From assembly GCF_000835495.1 (NCBI RefSeq), contig NW_015622543.1, forward strand, positions 5,320,619 through 5,384,618: a stretch of 64,000 nucleotides of DNA. Direction: 5' to 3'. A program made the translations under genes and the position numbers. This DNA comes from Cladophialophora immunda (Eukaryota > Ascomycota > Eurotiomycetes > Chaetothyriales > Herpotrichiellaceae). Positions 9,623 through 19,426 of this stretch are shown one piece after another. The first letter of the stretch is position 1; each line of letters starts with the position of its first letter. Below the pieces are notes generated by a model. The model did no database searches and had not been told where the DNA came from. It saw nothing but the letters and a program-made list of their open reading frames with translations.

Positions 9623-11577
9623 TTATTCGTTCGATTCAAAGGGGGCCAGGAATTCCAAAGCACTCTGAAGTTCCTTTCGAAGCACAGCGGCGTGTTCTGG
9701 GCTTCGAGGTGTTATCCTTACTTGGAATGGGAGTGGTGCTTGCGTGATACCTGGATTATAGGCATTCGGATCGAGCGGAATGGTCTTGCCGATCTTAGGG
9801 TCGATTGGTTCATTGATGTCGAAAGCCCAAAGTAGCTTGGAGGTAATCCGCCACATATTTCGTTCGGCCAAGTGCATTCCAGGGCATACTCTCCGACCAG
9901 CCCCATACCCATAATGGTGTGATAGCTAAGTTAGTAATTGTTCTATAATCATGGATACATGAACTTATCTCGGTCTTTCCAACTAGCGCTACCAGCGTAC
10001 TCGCTTGAGAGCCTGGGGTAGTTCAAGAATCGGTCGGGGTTAAAATCCTCATCGTTTGGATAGATGTCCGGGCTGTGATGGATGGCCCAAGTGGGAATGA
10101 AGACAGTAGAGTCCTTTGGAATAAGCATTCCCTTGTAATAATCATCTTTCGAAAGATTAGATACTTCATCCCGGCCGCGCGTTGGTGGGTAGTAAGCGTA
10201 CCTTGCCTAACTTTGTGAGGGAGTGCGGTAACAGCACTGTACCGCTGAGTTCAGTGAATGGGTAAAAGAGGGAAGACTTAGTCTATACATACACTGGACG
10301 CCACCGCATGCCTTCCTTGACAATCGCGTTGATATACGGAAGTTTTTCGAAGTCTTTGCTCATCTCAGGTGATCGATGGGCTCCACACAGAGGATCAATC
10401 TCCTCGCGCGCCTTTTTTTGAACCCAAGGATTACGGGCAAGAGCCAGAACCATCGTCAACAATTGAGCTGCCGTAGTATCAGCACCGCCCTCTACCAGTT
10501 CTCCGATAAGATTGTTAAAGGCATGTTGGCTCATTGGGAAGCCTTTCTCGTAATACTCGTCCAATAGGTGGTCGGCGATGCAATCGCGGTGATTGCCTTT
10601 AGTTCTCCGTGTATCTATAATTTGGCGTGCTCGATCCCATACCGCGTCCATAGTATCTCCTGCTTGTATCGCTCGCTTCTTCCAGTGCGCGAAACTTGCA
10701 GGAAGCCACTGAAGGAATTTGTACTCGTCTACCGGGGGATTGGCACCCGGTTCCATACATTCGGTCCACTGGCACGTTTAGCTGAGGAAAATCCTGAGAT
10801 TGTGTCTTCCTACCTTGGCCATGACATCGAAAACACCCTAAATCATTGTTAGATTCCATCAGAAACACGCGGAATGTCACTGACATGAGCCCAGAAGGAG
10901 TCGAAGGTAGCGCCTCGCTGGCCGTAAACTAACGTAGTTGCCACCGAAGCCGTATATCGACGAATATGATTAAAAAATCCGTCCGGATTTGTCAAGAGGT
11001 CATTCATCAAAACGATGCCTCTGATCTCAAATTAGCGTTCGGGCCTCTACACTCAACCAATCGAGACTCACTCGGCCTCCTGAACTCGAAAATGTTTCTC
11101 GTCAAGCATTTTGGGAGAAAAGTTATGCGCAATTACCTTTCGCTTTTCTCGCCAGAGGGCATCTGCTTGAGAAATTGCAATATGATCTCCTTTAGTCAGT
11201 AGATTGCCGACGTATGTTGTGGGTCGATCTGAGTAAATGCTGCCTTTCTTGTTGAGCAGTTCGTGAATGGCCTCTCTATCACAGAGGACAATGATGTTGG
11301 AAGGCCCAAACTTCAGTGAAAATACTGAACCATATTCTTTTGCCCATTCCCGGAACCTATGGAATGTCAGTCATGTGCCAACATCATCTGAAGGGATCTT
11401 CACATACTGTCTGTACATTCCAGTGGATGGGATCTGGTGAAAGTTTCCCAAGATTGGCAGTGTAGGGGGCCCCTTTGGCATCCTTGGATCTCGCTTGCCT
11501 ACCTGGAGAAGTCGGTAGAATCCATAGACTCCCAGCACCAGGACGACAAGATAGAGGTAAGGTAGTTCTTTAGCCAT
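9623..11577 (-). CDS. Cytochrome P450 monooxygenase (P450-1)
   Basis: Eight exons (11577-11408, 11356-11072, 11020-10885, 10837-10814, 10768-10293, 10236-10202, 10145-9969, 9918-9623) join to 532 residues. An N-terminal membrane anchor (ELPYLYLVVLVLGVYGFY) is followed by a Pro-rich hinge (MPKGPPTLP), I-helix EGGADTT, K-helix EGMRWRP (ExxR) and heme motif YGYGAGRRVCPG with Cys446 as thiolate ligand. Six introns are GT..AG. The seventh (9968-9919) has AT..AC ends, and only its removal restores the heme motif. One exon is just 24 nt. It is paralogous to P450-2 at 19.4-21.6 kb, with many shared intron positions. The protein should sit on the ER facing the cytosol, fed electrons by the reductase and b5 encoded next door. 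Its substrate is unknown; the overall style recalls fungal P450s of secondary or aromatic metabolism. Confidence 0.88.
9919..9968 (-). other. Non-canonical AT..AC intron in P450-1
   Basis: On the minus strand the intron starts ATAAGTT and ends CTATCAC, 50 nt, phase 1, with a perfect TACTAAC branch sequence about 13 nt before its end. The exon-exon join CGA-G/AC-CAT gives Arg-Asp-His-Tyr-Gly-Tyr-Gly, leading into the heme motif. The only nearby GT..AG choice (AA/GTTC with TTAG) shifts the frame and loses the cysteine. The donor lacks the U12 consensus (ATATCC), so it looks like a major-spliceosome AT-AC intron. Confidence 0.8.
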
Positions 11578-12522
11578 CTTCGCTGATCAGACGTTCTGTC
11601 GGTGCATATACACTTTTCCTCCTCGTAATGGGTTGATAAACTTGTTAACAACTGCATCGTCGCTGCAAAATATATGATGTTATCGTTCGCAGGTCCCCAC
11701 GAGCAATGCCGGGCTAATTGTTTGAATTTACTTCCAGAAAGTTGGTCCGTGGCTAGGCCAAATGATTCCGAACGCGAAAATCTAGAAACCGGCAGCAAAG
11801 ACGAGACAATCCACCAATTTGTAATGCGAATCGACCAAGGCTCTGATGCGCTCTCTGGCCTTACTGCTGTGGGAGCAGAGACTGCCAACTTGCCACACTG
11901 GCCGTAACATCGGTGTCAAGGCCTGTAGGGAAGCTTCCAGCAGTGGACGCCTTTGCCTTCAACGCATTGCCTCTGGATAATATCCCGGTATACCGTGTTA
12001 GGTGCACCATTGTTCCGCCCACATTCGATCTTCGACTCCCACTGAATATGTCATCGGAATCCGCGATGCCATTCTTGACCCCTATAGTTGTCCACGGAAG
12101 GAGGTGATCGCATAAGCCACAGTGAATTAGGGACGACAGTGACAACATTAGAACTCAATTTGCTACGATATCCGTCAGCTGGCGTATAGGACGGCGATTC
12201 GACAATATTCAAAGACGTTATTGAAAGGAAAGAACGCCAGATTTGAATAGTATGTGTGCGAGATCGGCAACGGACAAAAGTCCCCAGGGGCCTCCATGTA
12301 ATGGATATGGCGTCAAGACCTGAAAACGTTGGAGACTTGAGACATTTACAAACTTCAATAAAAGTCAAGGGGCTATGGTTGAACGAACAATCGACAGTTG
12401 TCTGGTATGCTATATCTACGATCCGACTGCAGATATGATGCATCCGTCAGTGCTCAATTCTGACCACCTCCAGTATCCACCGGAAATGCTCCAAATTCGA
12501 CTCTGCCCGGGGCCACTGTCGT
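11578..12522. other. Intergenic, P450-1 promoter region
   Basis: Between the b5 stop and the P450-1 start, both on the minus strand. No gene recognised. I did not find the TTACTCCG octamer here. Confidence 0.4.
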
Positions 12523-13091
12523 TCAAGAAAGAAGCTGGTGCCATCCAAGGAAAATCGCTATGGAGACTGCCAGTACGAGTATGATCCTGACCAAAACCGA
12601 AGGGCTACTCTTTGGAGGGGAATCATGATAGCTCTTGTAAGCCTTCCCGGATGACGCCAGGCTTCTTCCATCTCCAGCCTGAGATACATGGACAAATTCT
12701 CAGCTACAACTTCAATAGAATTGTTAGGAGGTACATACCTCGCGACTCAGGCTGCCGATAAGGAACTCAGCGAGGTGCTGTCGTGCGTCTTCGCTGTGTC
12801 CAACCTCATCAAATGCTTCGGTTGCGTCGACTCCTCCCATGTCAATAAGGACTTCCTGCCCACCCCTGCGGCTGAAATTAGCAATTTCTAGTATAAATGA
12901 GTGATAGCCACAGGGAAGACTTGCGGGTGGTGGTCGACAAAACTTGTAATATCGTACACTTTGTCATGGATGACAAGATATAGATCTTCCTTTCTCCGAT
13001 GATTAACGACTTCAGCGACGGAGATGGTCTTCAGTCCTTTGGACGTCTTGTCCTTCGCGGATGGTGCCATTGATGAAATGCTAGCGGGCAA
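12523..13091 (-). CDS. Cytochrome b5, tail-anchored
   Basis: Three exons (13091-12925, 12865-12739, 12678-12523) join to 149 residues. The heme-binding domain has both axial histidines: His55 in HHPGG and His79 in VGHSEDA. A linker rich in Ser/Pro leads to a C-terminal anchor (VRIILVLAVSIAIFLGW), the classical tail-anchored ER form. The first intron starts GCAAGT (GC..AG) and splits the proline codon of HPGG; no GT donor keeps this motif. The second intron is GT..AG. The start could be Met1 or Met8. b5 passes the second electron to some P450s and to desaturases or hydroxylases. Its place between the P450-1 and reductase genes suggests it serves the cluster P450s. It would be a paralogue of the housekeeping b5 expected elsewhere in the genome. 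Confidence 0.93.
12866..12924 (-). other. GC..AG intron in cytochrome b5
   Basis: The intron begins GCAAGT and ends CCGCAG, 59 nt. Splicing joins CC/G GGT GGG to give Pro-Gly-Gly. A nearby GT (GTCTTC) would give HPQ followed by a wrong frame. Confidence 0.85.
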
Positions 13092-13557
13092 GCGCTCACC
13101 ACGAAGAACTTCAAAGAATGATGGGCTTTGAGGACGAATCAGCTTAGATATAATTCCTGGCTGTTCTTAAGTTCACAATGATTTGTCGGGAGTCAGAGCG
13201 CTCATGAGTTGGCCCTGAGCGTCTGTAGTAGTCCTTGCAGATAATTGTCGCGCAATTAATCCGGGTAACCATCTCCCCTTGGAGGGTCCCTACTATTGAC
13301 AATAAGCCGCATTTCTCCCTAACAAAAAAAGTGGCGTGAATGTTGTCCTTGGGGTTCGCAAGTCTTATCAGTGTGCGCAGCTCTACAGACCGGCTGATAT
13401 TTAGCGACATAAACTGTCACCTCAGATCAAGGCGGAAGTGCAGTGCGACTAAGCGCCCAAAACGCGCTCAGACACTTGCAATCCGGCTGGTCGTCAGAGA
13501 CTGTTTTCCAAAGAATGTTACGCTCTATCAAAGTGTGATAAGGATATGTGATGACAT
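13092..13557. other. Intergenic, b5 promoter region
   Basis: Between the SnoaL-like stop and the b5 start. No gene or clear element seen. Confidence 0.4.
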
Positions 13558-14246
13558 TCATTCCTGAAACTTGAAGGACTCCAATGCTTTGCTTTCACAA
13601 TTATAGTCCGCTTGTCCCGTGGCCATGTTCACAGGGAACGAAAGATGCTCGTGGATCCATTTCCACTGGCCGTCCTTTTTCCTCGCGATTCCAGTTCTTC
13701 GAAACGTGATATTAAACGGATCCCCACCAGCCTTTCCCCACGTATGCTGGTAGCATGTCGAGTAGGCGTGAGTCGGTGAAAGAACAACGATCTCTAGATC
13801 TTTATACTCCATCTGCCCATCGACATAATACGGGAAAACATTCTCGAAGTGTTCATTGAACCTCCCGCGCAGAGTAGTCCCGAACATATCATAACTCAGC
13901 ATCTCGTCGAAGTCGTAGAATCTGCGCGATTTGCCGGCTCCCGGGTCGTGCATGGATTCTTTGTTCCAGTAGCGCAGCCATCCTTTATACAGCTGCTCCA
14001 GAATTTCCTGCTCCTCTTTTTCAAACTCGGGTTTATGATCCTGTGTCAAATTAGACTCTCTGGTGACCCCATCAGTACAACTATGCCGTTCCCACCGTGC
14101 TTTTTGGCAAATGCAGGAAGTCGTAGGTCTTATCAATACTTGGGTACTCCTCCTGCAGGGAAGTCAGGGGGCTTTGCAACATGTCTTGAGGAGTCATCAG
14201 TATTTACCTCATCCTGCACCCAGCCAGACTGCCTCCCATGGGCCAT
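13558..14246 (-). CDS. SnoaL/NTF2-like fold protein
   Basis: Three exons (14246-14208, 14152-14096, 14040-13558) join to 192 residues; both introns are GT..AG, 55 nt each and phase 0. The central and C-terminal part has the cone-shaped alpha+beta (SnoaL/DUF4440) pattern: long amphipathic helices, then strands ending in a Trp-rich WKWIHEHLSFP. The family includes polyketide cyclases, ketosteroid-isomerase relatives, dehydratases and many uncharacterised fungal cluster proteins. It could catalyse an isomerisation, cyclisation or dehydration of the oxidised intermediate, or only bind it. The start at MAHGRQSGW is chosen because it gives two clean splices; a start in exon 3 would lack the first helix. 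The octamer TTACTCCG lies 166 bp upstream. Confidence 0.8.
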
Positions 14247-14830
14247 GGTTATATGATGAAGTATTGATGAAATTGGAAGGCTGATGTGTTGTTAATACTG
14301 CAATAGAATACAGCACTTCGAATGTTTCTTGTACATCATATACCCGACTCGAATCTCGATTGACGGACCGACGATGAGACAATTGCACCGTGATAAAGTA
14401 GCACCACCAAATTACTCCGCATATGATCACTCTGGAAGCACAATTGGTCCGTCGGCCTCTTCGTACTCTAGCATTACTGTATCAACACAAACAACATCAA
14501 AGTCTGGGGTCTGCTCGTGTGACAGATACGCCTCTTGGGTGTCTGTGATCAAAGGTAGCTGGGCATAATCATAACTGAATAGTACCATCAATACTGATTA
14601 AACCAGGAAATCATATTGACTAGGTTCAGAATTGCTTCACCAACTCAGAAAACTCGGGTTTAATTCAGTAAAGCGCCAATAAGCGTCTTCGTAGCCATTT
14701 ACATGCGGCTTGGCAGTAGGACAACAATGGACCACACACTGTCTTCCAGTACGTCTGTTGACCCCCTCCACCTTCTACCTTCAGATTCTTGACTCTGGGG
14801 AGATTGATCTCCTGTAGCGGCCAGTAGACC
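14247..14830. promoter_or_regulatory. SnoaL-like gene promoter; TTACTCCG at 14412-14419
   Basis: Lies between the reductase stop and the SnoaL-like start, both minus-strand. It contains AAATTACTCCG, nearly identical to the site before the transporter gene. Otherwise no feature seen. Confidence 0.35.
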
Positions 14831-17243
14831 TCATGACCAAACATCTTCCTTTTCAAAGTTAGCACTGATCCAAAGGAGGGGAAATGCTCTGTAGACTGTA
14901 TCTAAAATGTTGAATGAATTCAAACACTTGGTGTAGAAGACTTACCAAATACTGACCAGAGCTTCTCATTATCTTGACATAGCCTTCAGCCTCCTTCAAT
15001 GGCACCCCCTTTCCTCGAGCCACTATACGTACAAGCTCATCATTCACGTCTTTGGCCATACGCGCCGCATCACCGCACACATAAAAGTATGCCTTGTGTT
15101 GCAAGAGCTCATAGATCATGTCGGATAGTTCGGCCAGGCGATGTTGGACGTAGATCTTCTTGGACGTCTCTCGTGAGAAAGCGGTCACAAGTTGAAACCT
15201 ATCACCGAGTGTGGCCTGGTGCTCCTGTAATTGTGTTATTCAGCCTAAATCGAAGCATATCTTGTCCAAATAGTGTCTTACCTGCCACTCCTTTTGGTAT
15301 ATGAAGTCTTCTGATCGCTGCCTGCACCCGAAAAAGAGAACAGTCTTGCCAACCATCTGGCCCGACTTTACCAGGGCCGACCGCTCCTGGAGAAAGGCTC
15401 TGAAGGGAGCTACACCCGTGCCGGGACCAACCATGATCAGTGGCAAGGATGCGTCAGAGGGAAGTTTGAAACTGGAGGGCCGAACGAAGAGTGGTACTTT
15501 GGAGACGTATCTGTTCCGAGGGCCGTCGAGGTTGTAAGTCCTTCCATTCGGATCCGCAGAGACGTCTCCCGATCGCTTCTGCTTCAGGGCAAGGAGATAA
15601 TTTGTGGCAACCCCTTTCAAAAACTTCGCATCCGAGTCCACTGGCCGAGATTCCACCACTGCAGTGATAGCAATTCTCTTGCTTTGAATCAGCGAGGACG
15701 ACGAAATGGAGTAATACCGGGGCTGGAGTCTCCGCACACCCTCAACGATGGCCGAGAACGGCACGCCAGAGAAAGCGTGAGAAGGGCTCAGCCTCTCCAG
15801 CAGTTGTGCCAAGGTCATGCATTTCACCGCCACTTCTTGGTGGAATAAATCTTTGTCCTGGCCCAACTTTGCCATGCTCGCGCGAACGGCATCTGTGGGA
15901 CTGAACTGAGCCAGAGTACCAAGGAACTGCCGCGAGACTGGGCCACAAATCTCCAGATAATACCGAACTGCAGCTTCGTAGGTGGTGGGCGATGGGAAAG
16001 GAACCTTGCCTTGGGTGTCGACATGAATGCTGAAAACAGTATTCCGTTTCTCAAGAAGTCCGAACACCCTCAGGAAGCGCTCCACCTCCATATCCGCATT
16101 CATCGGCCAGATCCCCAAATGATCGCCCGTCTGGTAAGCCAGCGTAGATTCTGTGATATCGAACTCCACATGCAGACAGTTTCGCCCTGGCATGGTGAAT
16201 AGTTCATAAGACTGCACTATGGGGGAAAGGTATGGATTTTGCACCCCATATGGGCCCCGCTGCACTCCGGAGAGGTGGGCCGCATTTGGTTCTCCGAGAT
16301 ACACAGTCAGTGCATTGGGTTCGGCATCTGTTTCTTGAATGTCAAAGCCGGGTTCATAGATGGCCTCCCGCTCTTCCAGGTGCATGTGCGCTGAAATTGT
16401 CTTCCACAAGGTCTCTTTCCAGGTCAAAAAGTCCTCTTCTGTTGTTCTGTTGCCCCCATCATCCCCTTCACCCGTTTCACAGAGCCGGGAAGCACCATGG
16501 GCTTCTAAACATTTGTCCACCCGCCGCACCACAGCATTGTAGTGCTCATATGTCGTATTACCCAAGCCGAACGCCGCGTACTTCAATGCTCCCAAAGGTG
16601 CTTCATCATCCGTGGCGAAGAGCGGATTTTCGGCCGTGATGAATTCATAAAAGTCAACGGCGTTATCAGTGGGTTCTCCTTCGCCGTAAGTTGCCAGAAC
16701 AAAGATCGCAATGCAGTCACGGGGAAAGTCAGCCAGATTTTCGTAGTCATAGTCTTCGAGGTCGGCGACCAGAGTGGCCAGCCCAAATCGTGAGTGGCCT
16801 TCCTTGGCCAGTTTAGACGCATAATCTTGGGCTGTACCAGTTTGCGATCCGAAGAAAACGACCAAATTAGTTTCCGTTCCCTTTATCCGCTCAACAATGT
16901 TCCTGGAGCCACTGCTGCTCTTGAAGCCTTCAACTCTTTTGAGGTCTTCCTGTGCCTCCTCCGGCTGCCACCCAATCAAGCACCATCTTGCCAAATACAG
17001 GAGGGTGGCAAAAATCAGTAGAAGGAGGAGAGCTGAACCATACATCCCGCTCACCGATCGCTGGAACAAATTTCATTAGTGGTGCCAATTGTGATGGTCC
17101 TCTGGACTTACCAGTTTATCCCGTACGGTGGTGTAGATTGAGGTCGAGAAGAGCAAAGTAATAAGGTCCGTATATCCGACATGACCACTGACTAGATTCG
17201 CTGGCGAACACAAACTGCCAAGGTCAACAGGGTGCGCTATCAT
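14831..17243 (-). CDS. NADPH-cytochrome P450 reductase (cluster copy)
   Basis: Four exons (17243-17112, 17060-15282, 15224-14946, 14848-14831) join to 735 residues. N-terminal hydrophobic segments (LITLLFSTSIY and LLLLLIFATLLYLA) anchor it to the ER. The FMN domain shows GSQTGTAQDY (about 115-124) and ATYGEGEPTDNA. The FAD domain shows RYYSISSSS and GVATNYL. The NADPH domain shows GPGTGVAPFRAF, FFGCRQRSEDF and VCGDAARMA. The last exon is only 18 nt and encodes EDVWS plus stop, giving the conserved C-terminal Trp that stacks on FAD. The first exon has no in-frame ATG nearer the splice site, so the start at MIAHPVDL is used. It moves two electrons from NADPH to P450s and b5. A second reductase inside a cluster is unusual, because fungi generally rely on one general reductase. 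Confidence 0.95.
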
Positions 17244-17647
17244 CTTCACCGCTGTGATAACTTGAACGTAGCAGCTCGCGAGGCCTTGAGATGAAAATTA
17301 AGATGATAAAATAGTTGCCTCGAAGGAGATGAATGTTGGAGAATACTCGATTTTTAGAGTTGCAGGGCGTAGTTCCACGAAGATGATTTGACCATCCGCA
17401 CAGCCGAAACGCTATAGATTCATTATGATACTCCGGTAAGCGGACAAATTTCCCTACCACGCGGAGAATACGTCGGGTCAACGCTGGAACTCTCCAGATG
17501 TTGGTCAATTCAAGCAAGAAGTCCCGGGTATTTCAATCCGAGAAGTAGGGAGCTATGTTAAAATCTCCCCAGCCAAGCTCCTCCAGTGGCCGACCATGAA
17601 AGTCAGTACTAGCTGGATAGACCAAATTCATTGCAATTAAACCACTT
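17244..17647. promoter_or_regulatory. Reductase promoter; ATACTCCGG at about 17428
   Basis: Between the AKR stop and the reductase start. It contains ATACTCCGGTAAGCGG, similar to ATACTCCGTAAGC before the Zn2Cys6 gene, about 185 bp upstream of the ATG. Possible regulator-binding site; inferred. Confidence 0.35.
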
Positions 17648-18833
17648 CTAATAGCAAGCAGCAGGCCGCGGTTGATATGGCTGCTCCAAGTAGTCCATCT
17701 CCTCCTCCGACAACTTGACCTTCAACGCCAGAAGCGCGTCATCAATTCTTTCCTTGGAATTCAATCCCAGTATCGGACATGCGCCCTTTTGCATAACCCA
17801 TGCGGTTGCAATAGCACTCATTGGCGCATCCTTCTTGCGTGACAGCTCTTCCACCCGCTCAAGGATAGCTTTCTGTACCTCAACAGCTCCATGGTGCAAT
17901 TTGTGCTCATCAGTTTCTGATCGTTTCGTGACCGTGCCCCATGGTCTCGCTAGAACACCTCCAGCCAATGGCGACCACGGTATAGGACCAACACCGGTAT
18001 CTGCGCAAAATGGCAGCATCTCTCTTTCTTCCTCGCGATAAAGGAGGTTCAGATAGTTTTGCATACTGATGAACTTGTGCCACTTGTTCTTCTCGGCAAT
18101 GGTTTGTAGCTGCTGAAATTCCCAGGCTGACATCTGGAGCGTCCACTGTTGTCAGTAAATTATGAGCAAAATGCCGAGGTGGAGGCTACACTGACTGAGC
18201 TCGCTCCGATATAGCGGACCTTTCCGCTGTCCACTAAGTCGTTCAGTGCGCGCATGATTTCCTCCTTTGGTACATCTCTGTCGAGCCTGTGGATCTGAAA
18301 AACGTCAATGTAGGTGCCCAGTCTTTCTACGCAAGCCGCGACCGCATCAAAGAGTTTCTTGCGGCTCAACCCGACTCGATTAGTTAGACGTCCATCATTG
18401 ACCATGCACTCAGACAGTGGGAGTTGGCTGCCGTCTTGACTCAGGGCAAAATAGCCCTTGGTGAGAATGACAACATTTTCGCGAGGGATGCTGTATACTT
18501 TCAGGGCTTTTCCTAGGATTCTTTCACTTTCTCCATGTGAATAGATATCTGCCTAGATTTGACGAGGCTGTGAGCCTCCGCAAGTCCGTAAGTGTACAAA
18601 ACTCACGGTATCCCATGTGTTGATGCCGCATTTGTACGCGTACTCGATGAGTGGAAGCGAGGATTCTTCGTCATGGACCCAAGGTTGCCATTTACTACTT
18701 CCGAAAGACATCGCTCCAAGGATGACTTTGGAGACCTTGAGGCCCGATTGCCCTAGTCTTAAGTTCGTTCTCAAAGTCAGGCAAAGAGGACATAAACAAT
18801 AATCATCATTATACCTCACCGAGTATATTCCAT
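17648..18833 (-). CDS. Aldo/keto reductase
   Basis: Four exons (18833-18820, 18769-18607, 18552-18196, 18133-17648) join to 339 residues, typical of the AKR superfamily. The catalytic tetrad is visible: Asp and Tyr in NTWDTADIYSHGES, Lys in VILTKGYFA and His in FQIHRLDRD. The end of the barrel carries IPWSPLAGGVLARPWG and a C-terminal cofactor region (GLNSKERIDDALLALK). The first exon is 14 nt (MEYT plus two bases), joining to give RLGQSGLKVSK, the standard N-terminal strand of yeast-type aryl-alcohol dehydrogenase AKRs. It would reduce an aldehyde or ketone with NADPH in the cytosol. It is divergently arranged with P450-2, sharing a 593-bp promoter region. Confidence 0.93.
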
Positions 18834-19426
18834 GACGAGCCCCCCCTTGGAAGCCTTCTTCCTTGCTTGCGACAGTATTGGCACTCTCCAACAACAACAG
18901 CGCAACGTGGCACAAAGGATGAGTAAGTACCAGAGTTAATGCTTCTCTCTTTTCAACCTTCGAGGTCTGACCGTCCGAGCACCGTAGCTAGAGAGAGGGT
19001 GTGCAAAGGAGAAGCAGTAACCTTCTCACCACAAACCAAAGAATGTATGGGACTATAAACGGATGAAGACCTATTGAATTATCCCATAACTATTTTCAGC
19101 AACGTAGAGCATGAAATTAGGCCGCAACATCTGGAGGTTTGAATTGTCCCATGGGGAAGTAGAGACCGCGGAGCACATCAACACAGATCTGTACATGAGG
19201 GTCATGAATTCGGGCCGTCTCCAAGACAAGATTATTCGAGATCCGGAGGAAATGAAAACCTCTTCTATGGACCCCGTTCATTGATCCCTTGCAGGTTTGG
19301 AACTTGTTAATACTCTGGAGATTTCTCTCAGAATTATCATAATATTGTATATAAGACCATCCGGCTCTTGGGGAGAAAGGGAAAGCATCGTTTTCCCACG
19401 ACCAAAACAGACTCGCGCAGCACACA
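18834..19426. promoter_or_regulatory. Divergent promoter AKR / P450-2 with TATA box
   Basis: A TATATAAG box lies at 19348-19355, about 75 bp before the P450-2 ATG. ATCCGGAGGA (19241) contains a CGGAG half-site. Both flanking genes start here in opposite directions, so co-regulation is likely. Confidence 0.45.

Noticed and set aside
9919..9968. U12-type (minor spliceosome) intron
   Set aside because: The donor ATAAGTT does not match ATATCCTT and the branch is TACTAAC, as in major-class introns.
10146..10292. A GC..AG intron (TTAG/GCAAGG) in P450-1
   Set aside because: A later acceptor (GGTACAG) and the GT donor GTACGC give PVAVTALPHKVRQDDYYKG, which aligns better with P450-2, so a canonical intron is preferred.
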